A DNA stretch of 64,000 nucleotides from Amycolatopsis camponoti (GCF_902497555.1 NZ_CABVGP010000001.1:2770501-2834500), one strand, 5' to 3'. Positions 43,122 to 52,779 are shown, counted from the first letter of the stretch. Program-made: numbers and translations. The notes: generated by a model from the sequence alone, not told the origin.

Positions 43122-45410
43122 TCACTCCGCGTGCTCGAGGTCGGCCCGCAGATATTCGGCCGTGAACGACTTCCGGTCCTTCAGCAGCTTCTCCGGCGTC
43201 CCCTCGAACAGCACACGCCCACCGTGGCGCCCGGCCTCCGGGCCCAGGTCGATCACCCAGTCCGCGTGCTTCACGACGTCGAGGTCGTGCTCGATCACCA
43301 CGACGGTGTTGCCGCCGTCCACGAGGCGGTCCAGCAGGTCCAGCAGGTGCCCGATGTCGGCCATGTGCAGGCCGGTGGTCGGTTCGTCGAACAGGTAGAC
43401 GTTGCCCGTCTCGCGCAGCCGGTGCGCGAGCTTGACCCGCTGCCGCTCGCCGCCGGACAGCGTCGACAACGGCTGCCCCAGCGTCAGGTACGACAGCCCG
43501 ACCTCGGTCAGCAGCTCCAGCTTCTTCGTGATCGGCTCTTCCGTGAAATAGCCGAGGGCCTCTTCGACGGTCAGCGCGAGGACGTCGACGATGTTCTTGC
43601 CCCGCAACGTCTTGTCCAGCACCTCGGGCCGGTAGCGGCGGCCGTCGCAGGCTTCGCAGACGGTCGTCACGGGGTCCATGTACGCCAGGTCCGTCTCGAT
43701 GACGCCGCGGCCCTTGCACTCCGGGCAGCCGCCTTCGGAGTTGAAGCTGAACAGGCCCGGCTGCGCGTCGTTGGCCTCGGCGAACAGCTTCCGGATCACG
43801 TCCATCACGTCGAGGTAGGTGGCCGGCGTCGACCGCGTCGAAACTCCGATGGCCGACTGGTCGATCATCACCGCGTCCGGGTGCTGCTGCCGGAGCGCCC
43901 CCGAGACGAGCGTGCTCTTGCCCGAGCCCGCCACCCCGGTCACCGCGGTGAGCACGCCGGTGGGGATGTCGACCGTCACGTCGTGCAGGTTGTGCAGGGC
44001 CGCCTTCTCGATGGGCAGCTGCCCGGTCGGCTCGCGGAACTCCTCCTTGAGCCCGGGGATGTGCGTCAGGCACTTGCCGGTGAGCGTCGACGCGCGGTGC
44101 AGCTGCTTGACCGTGCCCTCGAAGACGACCTCGCCGCCGTGCGTGCCCGCGCCGGGGCCCATGTCGACGACGTGGTCGGCGATGGCGATGACGTCCCGGT
44201 CGTGCTCGACGACCAGCACCGTGTTGCCCTTGTCCCGCAGCGCGCACAGCAGCTCGTTGAGCCGGTGCACGTCCCGCGGGTGCAGCCCGACGCTCGGCTC
44301 GTCGAAGACGTAGGTCAGGTCGGTGAGGCTGCTGCCGAGGTGCTTGACCGTCTTGAGGCGCTGGCCCTCACCGCCGGACAACGTCGAGGTCTCGCGGTCG
44401 AGGCTGAGGTAGCCCAGCCCGATCGACTCGACGCGCTCCAGCGCGGCGAGCGCGCCGGCCAGCACCGACTTCGCCGCCGGGAGGTCCAGGGCCTTCAGCT
44501 CGGCGATCAGCTCGCTGACCTCCATGGCGCAGTGGTCGGCGATGTTCTCGCCGTTGATCTTCGTCGCCAGTGCCGCCTTGTTCAGCCGGCCGCCCTTGCA
44601 CACCGCGCACGGCCCTTCGACGACGATCTTCTCGACCTCGCGGCGGTCGCGCTCCTTGAGGGTGTCCAGGCCGTTCTTGAGGTAGCGGCGGGTGAGCTTG
44701 ACGACGACGCCTTCGTATTCGTTCGAGTAGTTCTGCCGCTTGCCCGAGCGGTCCACCCGGAACCCGCCACCGTGCAGCAGCAGGTCCCATTCCTTCTTGG
44801 TGAACTTCTTGAGCGGCTTGTCCGGGTCGAACAGCCCGGACTGGGCGTAGAGCTGCCACATGTAGGTGCCGATGGCGAACAGCGGCGAGTCCAGCGCGCC
44901 CTCGTTGAGCGTCTTGTCGTAGTCGATCAGCAGGTCGAGGTCGAGCTTCGTGGTCTTGCCGAGGCCCTGGCACTCCTCGCACATGCCCTGGGGGTCGTTG
45001 AACGAGTACAGGTTCGACGACCCCGCGCTCGGCTTCCCGTAGCGGGAGAACAGCACGCGCAGCATGGCGTGGATCTCGCTCATCGTGCCGACGGTCGAGC
45101 GCGCGTTGCCGCCGATCGGCTTCTGGTCCACCACGATCGCCGTCGACAGGTTCGACATCCGCTCCGCGCGCGGGCGCTCGTGCTTGGGCAGCCGGTTGCG
45201 GATGAACCAGCTGAACGTCTCGCTGAGCTGGCGCTGCGACTCGACCGCGATCGTGTCGAACACGATCGACGACTTGCCCGAGCCCGACACGCCGGTGAAC
45301 ACGGTGATCTCGCCCTTGGGGATGGCGAGCGAGACGTTCTTCAGGTTGTTCTCGCACGCGCCCTCGAGCACGATGTGGCCGCCCGCGCGCTTCGTCTGCC
45401 GGTTCGCCAT
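43122..45410 (-). CDS. UvrA-like ABC protein of the DrrC type, probable self-resistance to a DNA-binding antibiotic
   Basis: 762 residues, almost the size of daunorubicin resistance protein DrrC and ~190 residues shorter than housekeeping UvrA. Two ABC ATPase halves are complete: Walker A GVSGSGKSS (about 40-48) and GVAGSGKST (about 490), signatures LSGGEGQR (about 346) and LSGGERQR (about 652). Four CxxC zinc-finger halves are present (CEEC, CAVC, CPEC, CEAC). The missing length is between the first Walker A and the first zinc module, where full UvrA holds its UvrB-binding and insertion domains. ATG at 45410 after GGAGGCGCAGGTC. PBD clusters such as tomaymycin carry a UvrA-like resistance gene. 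This one is divergent from a MarR gene at the cluster border. Confidence 0.9.
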   Translation of the reverse strand: MANRQTKRAGGHIVLEGACENNLKNVSLAIPKGEITVFTGVSGSGKSSIVFDTIAVESQRQLSETFSWFIRNRLPKHERPRAERMSNLSTAIVVDQKPIGGNARSTVGTMSEIHAMLRVLFSRYGKPSAGSSNLYSFNDPQGMCEECQGLGKTTKLDLDLLIDYDKTLNEGALDSPLFAIGTYMWQLYAQSGLFDPDKPLKKFTKKEWDLLLHGGGFRVDRSGKRQNYSNEYEGVVVKLTRRYLKNGLDTLKERDRREVEKIVVEGPCAVCKGGRLNKAALATKINGENIADHCAMEVSELIAELKALDLPAAKSVLAGALAALERVESIGLGYLSLDRETSTLSGGEGQRLKTVKHLGSSLTDLTYVFDEPSVGLHPRDVHRLNELLCALRDKGNTVLVVEHDRDVIAIADHVVDMGPGAGTHGGEVVFEGTVKQLHRASTLTGKCLTHIPGLKEEFREPTGQLPIEKAALHNLHDVTVDIPTGVLTAVTGVAGSGKSTLVSGALRQQHPDAVMIDQSAIGVSTRSTPATYLDVMDVIRKLFAEANDAQPGLFSFNSEGGCPECKGRGVIETDLAYMDPVTTVCEACDGRRYRPEVLDKTLRGKNIVDVLALTVEEALGYFTEEPITKKLELLTEVGLSYLTLGQPLSTLSGGERQRVKLAHRLRETGNVYLFDEPTTGLHMADIGHLLDLLDRLVDGGNTVVVIEHDLDVVKHADWVIDLGPEAGRHGGRVLFEGTPEKLLKDRKSFTAEYLRADLEHAE

Positions 45411-45464
45411 GACCTGCGCCTCCTCGTCCCGGGCGGCAGGGGTGCGGCACCGGGTTGATCGGAC

Positions 45465-45486
45465 GATTGGTTTCCGTCAGGCAATC
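45465..45486. promoter_or_regulatory. inverted repeats in the uvrA/marR divergent region (candidate MarR sites)
   Basis: GATTG (45465-45469) and CAATC (45482-45486) face each other across 12 bp, and a second near-palindrome GGAGG-TGATAT-CCTCT lies at 45554-45569. Either could be the MarR operator; neither is strong enough to be sure. Confidence 0.35.
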
Positions 45487-45615
45487 ACTTTACCAGTTCC
45501 GGCTCCTCGCGGCCGCGCGAGCGGGGTGCCGCGGCGTGACCTGCGGGCGAACGGGAGGTGATATCCTCTGATCTTCCGACTGCGGTGCGCTTTCCCTCGA
45601 AAGCTGAGGTGGGCA

Positions 45616-46098
45616 ATGACGAAGTTCCACGGTTCCCCGACCGCCCCGCCGGGCCGTCCCGGCGAACTCGAGAACGCGCTGTCCTACCTGCAGTGCGTGC
45701 TGGTCGCGCGGCGCACGCGCGCGACGCCCGAGAAGATCACCTGGTCGCAGTACGACGTGCTGGAGACGCTGCGGATCCACGGCCCGCTGACGCCGTCGGC
45801 GATCGGGGAGTCCCTGGGGATCTCGCGGCAGAGCACGTCCAAGCTGCTGCGCGTCCTCAAGGACCAGTTCCTCGTCGAGCAGGCCTCGCGCGACACGGAT
45901 CGGCGCGAACAGACGACTTCGCTGACCGAAGAAGGCGAAGAGTTCCTCATGCGCGCAGCTCAGGGCCGCCGCGAGACCGCGAAGGTCGCCGGTGCCGCGT
46001 TGACCGCCGGGGAGGCGAGCCTGTTCGCGGAACTCTGCCGGAAGGTCGCCGACTCCCTGCACTCCACACCCCAGCCTTTCCCGCTCCGCGACGTCTGA
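45616..46098 (+). CDS. MarR-family regulator
   Basis: 160 residues. Winged helix at about 38-105: ITWSQYDVLETLRIHGPLTPSAIGESLGISRQSTSKLLRVLKDQFLVEQ and the wing RDTDRREQTTSLTEEG. Ribosome site GAGGTGGGC. It lies between the divergent UvrA-like gene and the NRPS operon, so it is the natural candidate for product-responsive control of resistance and perhaps biosynthesis. The single Cys at about residue 27 gives no clear redox-sensor pattern. The ligand is unknown. Confidence 0.87.
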   Translation: MTKFHGSPTAPPGRPGELENALSYLQCVLVARRTRATPEKITWSQYDVLETLRIHGPLTPSAIGESLGISRQSTSKLLRVLKDQFLVEQASRDTDRREQTTSLTEEGEEFLMRAAQGRRETAKVAGAALTAGEASLFAELCRKVADSLHSTPQPFPLRDV

Positions 46099-46527
46099 GC
46101 CGCGCCGGTCACGCCTGGCCCCCGGACGCGTACTCCGTGTTGCGGATGCCCCCGTGCCCGGCCGGCCAAACGCGGCCGCCGCGACGTCACCCGGTGTGCA
46201 CGCGGGCCCGTTCCCGCGGCCCCTGGGCCGATCGGAGCAGTCCGCACCGCCGATGGTCGTCAATCCGCCCCTGATCCCCGTGCCCGGGTTGCGCCGCCGA
46301 CAATGGCCGGTACCGTTCGCGCGCGAATTCACGTCTATTTGCCATTTTCTCAGGTAATCGTTTTCAGGCGATGAAGTCGACGCTCCGTTATTTGAGTATT
46401 CGACGGTTTCCGGGCGGGTTGACAGTCTTCCGGGCCCTTTGCATACTGGTTGCTGAATAGAAATCATCTCGTCTGAATTGATCAGTGCTGCCGCCGTGCG
46501 CGGCGCCATCGGACACAAGGGGGATCC
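46099..46527. other. regulatory region upstream of the NRPS operon
   Basis: 429 bp with no gene. The first ~200 bp are GC-rich with no structure I can name. The last ~200 bp become relatively A/T-rich and hold the promoter at 46419-46447. Confidence 0.5.
46419..46447 (+). promoter_or_regulatory. vegetative-type promoter of the biosynthetic operon
   Basis: TTGACA (46419-46424), 17-nt spacer, CATACT (46442-46447): a perfect -35 and a good -10. Transcription would start near 46454 and leave a ~74-nt leader before the ATG at 46528. Eight genes to 59421 follow with gaps of 57 bp or less. Confidence 0.68.
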
Positions 46528-48306
46528 ATGCCAGTCGAGGAAAACCCGGCCGGGCCCGAGCTCGTGCTGCCGCGGCTGTTCGAGCGGGCCGCCGCCGGTA
46601 ATCCGCGTCGGACGGCTCTGAGCGGCGACGGCCCCGAAGTGTCCTATGCGGACTTGAACGCCCGCGCCAACCGGCTCGCGCGAACCCTGCGCCTGATGCA
46701 GGTGCGCGACGGCGCTCCGGCCGGCCTCTACCTGGACCGGTCGGCCGACCTCGTGGTCACGCTCCTCGCGGTCCTCAAGGCGGGCGGGTGCGTCGTCCCG
46801 CTCAACCCGGCGTACCCGGCCCGGATGATCCGCCACATCGTCGAAGAGACCGGCTTGCGGACCATCGTCCACCAGGGACAGGCCTCGCTGGCGGACGCGG
46901 ATCTCCCGGTCCGGCAGGCACATTTCGCCGACCTGGCCGGGGAAAGCGCTTCCCAGGACGCGCACGACCTCGACCACGCCCCGGCCGCCGGGGACGACGC
47001 GTTCGTCCTGTTCACCTCCGGGTCCACCGGGCGGCCCAAGGGCGTCCGGCTGGCCCACCGCGGCCTCGCCCGGCTGGCGGTCGCCGACCCGAAGCTGACG
47101 ATCACCCCGGACGACTGCCTGGTGCAGCTGGCCGCGTTCTCCTTCGCCGCGTCCGGCAACGAGTTCTGGCTGAGCCTGCTCAACGGCGCCGAGCTCGTCC
47201 TGATGCCGCCCGGCCTGCCGTCGCTGTCCGATCTCCGCGACGTGATCACCAAGCGCGGCGTCAGCGTGCTGAGCCTGCCTTGTGGACTGTTCAACCTCTT
47301 GGTCGACAACGAGCTGGACGTCCTGCGCGACCTGCGCGTGATCATGGTCAGCGGCGACTTCCCGTCGCCGGCGCACCTGGCGACCGCCGCGGAGCACACC
47401 ACCGCGGCGATCTTCAACGGCTACGGCTGCACCGAGAACTCCGCGATCTCGTCGCTGTACCCGGTCACGCCGGAAGTCCGCGACCTCGACCGGGTGCCGG
47501 TCGGCAAGCCGCTGTCCGGCGTCACCATGGAGGTGCTGGACCAGGACCGGAAACCGTGCCCGCCCGGGGACGTCGGCGAGCTGGTCATCGGCGGCACCGG
47601 CGTCGCCAACGGCTACCTGAACCTGCCGGACGCGCAGGCGGAGAAGTTCGTGGACGGCGGCACGCGCTACCGCACCGGCGACCTGGCCCGGTTGACGCCC
47701 GACGGCGACGTGGTGCTCGTCGGCCGGTCCGACAGCCTCGTCAAGATCCGCGGGTTCCGCGTCGAGACCAGCGCCGTCGAGCTCGCCCTGAAGTCGTTCG
47801 ACGACGTCGAGCACGCCGTCGTCAAGGCGTTCGGCAACGAGGCCAACGAAAAGAGCCTGGTCGCGTTCTACACGACCTGGAGCGGGCAGGAGATCGGCGC
47901 CGGCGAACTGATCGCGCAGCTCGCCGATTCCCTGCCGGAGTACATGATCCCTTCGGACTTCCACCGGCTCGACGCGATGCCGGCGAACCTCAACGGAAAG
48001 ATCGACCGGGCCGCACTGCACGACCCGCGCGCCCGGTCCCGGGAAGAAAAGGAGCAGCCCATGACGAATCCCCTCGAAACGGTCATCCTGCAGATGTGGC
48101 GCGACATCATCGGCACCGACGACTACTCCGCCACCGACCCGTTCGTCGGCCACGGCGGCAATTCCCTGCACTTCGTGAAGTTCGCTTCCGGGCTGCAGTC
48201 GGTCTTCGCGGTCGAAGTGCGCCCCGAAGACGTGTTCCGGCACGGCACCGTCCGCGACCTGGCCGGGCACATCGAGTCGCTGCGGGAGGGCGCCGCCGCG
48301 CGCTGA
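46528..48306 (+). CDS. NRPS A-T didomain protein, loads the (substituted) anthranilate starter
   Basis: 592 residues. Adenylation domain about 1-505: LFTSGSTGRPKGV (A3, about 161), NGYGCTENS (A5, about 296), YRTGDLARL (A7, about 381), VKIRGFRVE (A8) and NLNGKIDRAAL (A10, about 488). Thiolation domain about 512-590 with GGNSL, phosphopantetheine Ser546. At the place where alpha-amino-acid-activating domains have the FDxS aspartate this one reads SFAASGNEF. Loss of that Asp fits an aryl acid without an alpha-amino group. The same stand-alone A-T protein starts PBD assembly lines (for example TomA, SibE). An in-frame ATG at 48061 with its own AAGGAG site could also yield a free T domain. Confidence 0.9.
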   Translation: MPVEENPAGPELVLPRLFERAAAGNPRRTALSGDGPEVSYADLNARANRLARTLRLMQVRDGAPAGLYLDRSADLVVTLLAVLKAGGCVVPLNPAYPARMIRHIVEETGLRTIVHQGQASLADADLPVRQAHFADLAGESASQDAHDLDHAPAAGDDAFVLFTSGSTGRPKGVRLAHRGLARLAVADPKLTITPDDCLVQLAAFSFAASGNEFWLSLLNGAELVLMPPGLPSLSDLRDVITKRGVSVLSLPCGLFNLLVDNELDVLRDLRVIMVSGDFPSPAHLATAAEHTTAAIFNGYGCTENSAISSLYPVTPEVRDLDRVPVGKPLSGVTMEVLDQDRKPCPPGDVGELVIGGTGVANGYLNLPDAQAEKFVDGGTRYRTGDLARLTPDGDVVLVGRSDSLVKIRGFRVETSAVELALKSFDDVEHAVVKAFGNEANEKSLVAFYTTWSGQEIGAGELIAQLADSLPEYMIPSDFHRLDAMPANLNGKIDRAALHDPRARSREEKEQPMTNPLETVILQMWRDIIGTDDYSATDPFVGHGGNSLHFVKFASGLQSVFAVEVRPEDVFRHGTVRDLAGHIESLREGAAAR

Positions 48307-48363
48307 CCCGGGAGACCGAACCGACGCACGGGGGGCCGCGATGATCGGAGAGGTACCGACACC

Positions 48364-51300
48364 ATGGAAAACCCACTCGAGTCGGTGATCCGCCGGACCC
48401 GGTCCGGCGTCACCGCCGACGGTGTGGCCGGCCACGAGCAGTTCGCCGGGCTGCTCAGTGCGCTGCTGGGGGTCACCCTGGGGGCCGAGGACGTCCGGCG
48501 GCACCAAGATCCCGCCGACCTGGCCCGGCACATCGACGAACTGCGGGGCGGCCCGCCCGGGCTGACCGCGAGCACGGACCGCGGCCCGGCGCCCGCGTCC
48601 TACGGCCAGCGCGGCATCTGGTTCATCGACCAGTACTCGCCGCGCCCGGCGGCGTACAACGCGCCGTTCGTGTTCACCGTCAAGACGCCGCTCGACACCG
48701 GCGTGCTCCACGACAGCCTGCGCGCGCTCATGGCCCGCCACGAAATCCTGCGGACCACGTTCTCCGCCGAAGACGGCGACGTCCGCCAGCACGTCGGCGC
48801 CGAACCGGCGTGCGACTTCTCGACGGTCGAGCTGAGCGCCACACGACCACTGGACGACGTCGTCGCCGAGGTCGTCGACACCGAGTTCGACCTGGCCACC
48901 GGGCCACTGGTCAAGGTGGTCTGCGCGGTCGAGCCCGACGGGCCGACGCACGTCGTGTGCAGCATCCACCACATCGTCTTCGACGCGGCGTCGGCCGGGG
49001 TGTTCCTCACCGAGTGGTTCACCCGCTACCACGCCACGCTCGCCGGGGACGCCTACGACGAAGGCGGCCCCCGGCCGCAGTACCGCGACTTCGCGCGCAG
49101 GCAACGGGAAACCGTCCGCGGCGAGCGGCTCGAGGAGCTGCTCGCGCACTGGGAGTCCCGGCTCGCCGGGCCGCTGCCGCTGCTGGACCTGCCGACGGAC
49201 CGGCCGCGGCCGCAGGAGCAGTCGCACCGAGGCGAAATCGTCCGGTTCGACCTCCCGCCTGAGTTGACCGACCGGCTGCGCCGGCTCGCCGCCGACGAGG
49301 GCGTCACACTGTTCATGCTGCTGGAGGCCGCCTACGCCGCGTTCCTGCACCGGCACACGCGGCAGGACGACCTCCTCGTCGGCAGTCCCGTCTCGCTGCG
49401 GGACCTGCCGGAGACGGCCGACATGCTCGGCTACTTCGTCAACATGGTCGTCTTCCGCCACGACGTGCGCGCCGACCTGCCGCTGCGGGAGCTGTACGCG
49501 CAGGCGAGCACCGAGGTCACCGAGGCGCTGCGGCACAAGGACGCGCCGTTCGAGAAGGTCATCGAGCGGGTCAACCCGCCGCGCAGCCCGAGCCACGCAC
49601 CGGTCTTCCAGACCATGTTCGTGCTGCCGGACTCCGACTGGGCGGCCCTGGACCGGCTCGGCCTGGACGCCGATCTCGACCTCTACGTCAGCCGCAGCTC
49701 GAAGTACGACCTGTCGCTGATCGTCGAGCAGGACGGCACCGCGCTGCGCGGGGTCTTCGAGTACGACACGGCGTTGTTCGACCGCGAGACCGTCGAGGCG
49801 TTCGGCGACCGGTACGTCCGGCTGCTCGAAGCGCTCGTCGAAAACCCCGGCGGTACCGTCGGCGACCTGGGCCTGCTCTCGGAAGAGCAGCAGCGCGAGG
49901 TCCTGGACTGGTGCGCGCCGCCGCCGGAGGACACCACCCGCCGCCCGGTCGCGGAGCTGGTCGAGTCGCAGGCCGCGGTCACCCCGGACGCGCCCGCGCT
50001 GGAACACGGCGACCGCGTCCTGACCTACCGCGAACTCAACGGGCGGGCCAACCGTCTGGCCCGGGACCTGCGGGCGAAGGGCGTGGGCCGCGGCGACCGC
50101 GTCGGCATCCACGTGCCGCGGTCGCCGGAGATGGTCGTCGCGCTGCTGGCGGTCCTGAAGGCGGGGGCCGCGTACGTGCCGGTCGACCCGTCGTACCCGG
50201 CCGAGCGGATCGAGTACATGCTGGCCGACTCCGGCGTCGCGCTGGTGCTGGAGTCGGCGGAGCCGGAAGCCACCGACGAGTCGGATCTGGGGCGGCTCAA
50301 GAGCGGCGACGACGAGATCTACGTGATCTACACGTCCGGGTCCACCGGGCGCCCCAAGGGCGTCGTGCTCACCGAAGCGACGGTCACCAACCTCGTCGAG
50401 TACATGCGGCGGACTTCGCCGATCGGCGCGACCGGCCGGACGTTGCAGTACATGACGCTGTCGTTCGACGTCTCGGTGATGGAGATCCTGGGGACGCTCT
50501 GCGCCGGCGGCACGCTCGTGCTGATCGACGAAGACCTGCAGAAGGACCTGCACCGGCTGACCGGTTTCCTGCGCGACCACCGGATTTCCCGGACCTACCT
50601 GCCGTACGTCGCCGTGCAGCAGCTGGCCGCCGTGGCCGAGGACCAGCCGTTCCCGGACCTGGTGGAGGTCGCCTCCGTCGGCGAGCAGCTGGTCATCACC
50701 CCGCAGATCCGCGAATTCTTCGCCCGGCGCCCGGAAATCCGCTTCCTCAACATGTACGGCCCGTCCGAGACGCACCTGGCGTCCGCGCACGAGCTGACCG
50801 GGGACCCGGCCGGGTGGCCGGAGGCACCGTCGATCGGCGGCCCGATCGGGGGCCTGTCGATGCTGGCCCTCGACGAGGGCGGGCGGCTCGTGCCGCCCGG
50901 CGTGCCGGGGGAGCTGTACCTCGGCGGCGACCTGCTCTCGCCCGGCTACCACGGCCTGCCCGAGCAGACCCGCGAACGGTTCGTGGAGACGCCGTTCGGG
51001 CGCCTCTACCGCACCGGCGACCTGGTCCGCTACGACCGTGACGGCGAGTTCGGCTACCTCGGCCGCGCCGACACCCAGATCAAGATCCGCGGCTACCGCG
51101 TCGAGCCGGCCGAGGTCGAGGCGGCGCTGAACGAGCTGCCGGACGTCAGCGCGTCGGCCGTCGCCGCGGTGGCGTTCGGCGCGGGCGACCGGCGGCTGGT
51201 CGGCTACCTCGTCACCGGGCACGAGATCGACCCGGCCGCGGTGCGGACGGCGCTGTCCGGGTCGCTGCCGGACTACCTGGTGCCGTCGCACTTCGTGCGG

Positions 51301-52779
51301 CTCGCCGCGCTGCCGACCGCGCCCAGCGGCAAGATCGACCGCAAGGCGCTGCCGGACCTGTTCGACCCCGGCACGGCGACCACGGCACGGCCGCCGGAGA
51401 CGCCGACCGAGCTGGCCGTCGCCGAAGCGTGGACGGACCTGCTGGGCACCGGCGGCGTCGGCCTCGACGAGGACTTCTTCGCCGCCGGCGGGCACTCGAT
51501 CCTCGCCACCGAGCTGATGTACCGGCTGCGCAAGCGGTTCGCCGTCGACGTCCCGCTGCGCGTGCTCTTCGACAACCCGACCGTCGGGGGGATGGCCGCG
51601 CGCATCGACGCGCTCCGGTCCGGGGACGACACCGGCGACCGCGTCGACCTGCGCGCCGACGTCAAGCTGCCGGAGCACATCCGCGCGACCGAAGGGGTGG
51701 CCACCGCCGAGGACGTCCTGCTCACCGGGGCGACCGGGTTCCTCGGCATCCACCTGCTGCGCGAGCTGCTGGCGGAGACCGGCGACCGGGTGCACTGCCT
51801 GGTCCGCGCCCCGGACGCCGACGCCGCGTGGGAGCGGATCGCCGCCACGGCCGACCGGTACGGGATCGGGAAGGTCCTGGACCGCGACCGTGTCACCGCC
51901 GTGCCGGGCGACCTCGCCGCCGACCGGCTCGGTCTGTCCGAAAAGGACTACGACGACCTCGCCCACCGCGTCGGGACGATCCACCACACGGCGGCGCACA
52001 TCAACTTCGTCGCGCCGTACGCTTCGGTGAAACAGGCCAATGTGGACGGTCTGGCCCGGATCGTCGAGTTCGCGGCGGCCGGGCCGGTCAAGCCGGTGCA
52101 CTACACCTCGACGGTGGCGGTGTTCTCGCCGAAACCCCGCGCCGAGGCGATCACCGAGGACGACGTCCCGGACGACGCCGAGGACCTGACGATCGGCTAC
52201 ACCCAGAGCAAGTGGGTCGCCGAAGAGGTCGCGCGGCTGGCCCGCGACCGCGGGGTGCCGGTGACGATCTACCGCATCGGCCGGATCGCCGGCGACAGCG
52301 AGACCGGCGCCCTGCAGACCGAGGACTTCCTGTGGCGCCAGGTCAAGAGCTTCCTCGAACTGGGGGTGGTCCCGCCGCCCGAGGAGCACGACACCGACCT
52401 GCTGCCGGTCGACTTCGTCGGCCGCGCGCTGGTCCGGCTGTCCCGGGCCCGGCCCGCGGAGAACCGGACGTGGCACCTGTTCAACCCCGGCATCAAGACC
52501 TTCGACGTCGTCTACCGGGCCATCCGCGAACTGGGGTACCCGCTGCGGGAGATCCCGGTGGAGGAGTGGCGGGCGGCGCTCGCCGACCGCGCCAACCCGC
52601 TGTCCGCGATGGCTCCGCTCTACCAGGAAGGCGCGCTCGACATCGGCGACAACACCTACGCCAACGAGCGCACCGGACGCGAACTGGCCCGGCTGGGCCT
52701 GCGCTGGCCGGAGATCACCCCGGCCGTGTTCACGAAAATGATCGGCTATTTCCGTGAAACGGGCGAATTCACCGGCTGA
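48364..52779 (+). CDS. NRPS C-A-T-Re: condensation with the hydropyrrole amino acid and reductive release
   Basis: 1471 residues. Residues 1-65 are a degenerate carrier-like segment without an active Ser. Condensation domain about 75-510 with the HHIVFDA active site (His202, His203, Asp207). Adenylation domain about 530-1000: YTSGSTGRPKGVV (about 656), LSFDVSVME (the alpha-amino-binding Asp is present), YGPSET (about 798), YRTGDLVRY and PSGKIDRKAL. Thiolation domain with GGHS, Ser1045. Terminal reductase about 1115-1470 with GATGFLG (1122-1128) and YTQSK (Tyr1279, Lys1283). The reductase would release the dipeptide as an aldehyde that cyclises to the PBD carbinolamine/imine. Architecture equals TomB, SibD and anthramycin ORF22. 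Confidence 0.92.
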   Translation: MENPLESVIRRTRSGVTADGVAGHEQFAGLLSALLGVTLGAEDVRRHQDPADLARHIDELRGGPPGLTASTDRGPAPASYGQRGIWFIDQYSPRPAAYNAPFVFTVKTPLDTGVLHDSLRALMARHEILRTTFSAEDGDVRQHVGAEPACDFSTVELSATRPLDDVVAEVVDTEFDLATGPLVKVVCAVEPDGPTHVVCSIHHIVFDAASAGVFLTEWFTRYHATLAGDAYDEGGPRPQYRDFARRQRETVRGERLEELLAHWESRLAGPLPLLDLPTDRPRPQEQSHRGEIVRFDLPPELTDRLRRLAADEGVTLFMLLEAAYAAFLHRHTRQDDLLVGSPVSLRDLPETADMLGYFVNMVVFRHDVRADLPLRELYAQASTEVTEALRHKDAPFEKVIERVNPPRSPSHAPVFQTMFVLPDSDWAALDRLGLDADLDLYVSRSSKYDLSLIVEQDGTALRGVFEYDTALFDRETVEAFGDRYVRLLEALVENPGGTVGDLGLLSEEQQREVLDWCAPPPEDTTRRPVAELVESQAAVTPDAPALEHGDRVLTYRELNGRANRLARDLRAKGVGRGDRVGIHVPRSPEMVVALLAVLKAGAAYVPVDPSYPAERIEYMLADSGVALVLESAEPEATDESDLGRLKSGDDEIYVIYTSGSTGRPKGVVLTEATVTNLVEYMRRTSPIGATGRTLQYMTLSFDVSVMEILGTLCAGGTLVLIDEDLQKDLHRLTGFLRDHRISRTYLPYVAVQQLAAVAEDQPFPDLVEVASVGEQLVITPQIREFFARRPEIRFLNMYGPSETHLASAHELTGDPAGWPEAPSIGGPIGGLSMLALDEGGRLVPPGVPGELYLGGDLLSPGYHGLPEQTRERFVETPFGRLYRTGDLVRYDRDGEFGYLGRADTQIKIRGYRVEPAEVEAALNELPDVSASAVAAVAFGAGDRRLVGYLVTGHEIDPAAVRTALSGSLPDYLVPSHFVRLAALPTAPSGKIDRKALPDLFDPGTATTARPPETPTELAVAEAWTDLLGTGGVGLDEDFFAAGGHSILATELMYRLRKRFAVDVPLRVLFDNPTVGGMAARIDALRSGDDTGDRVDLRADVKLPEHIRATEGVATAEDVLLTGATGFLGIHLLRELLAETGDRVHCLVRAPDADAAWERIAATADRYGIGKVLDRDRVTAVPGDLAADRLGLSEKDYDDLAHRVGTIHHTAAHINFVAPYASVKQANVDGLARIVEFAAAGPVKPVHYTSTVAVFSPKPRAEAITEDDVPDDAEDLTIGYTQSKWVAEEVARLARDRGVPVTIYRIGRIAGDSETGALQTEDFLWRQVKSFLELGVVPPPEEHDTDLLPVDFVGRALVRLSRARPAENRTWHLFNPGIKTFDVVYRAIRELGYPLREIPVEEWRAALADRANPLSAMAPLYQEGALDIGDNTYANERTGRELARLGLRWPEITPAVFTKMIGYFRETGEFTG

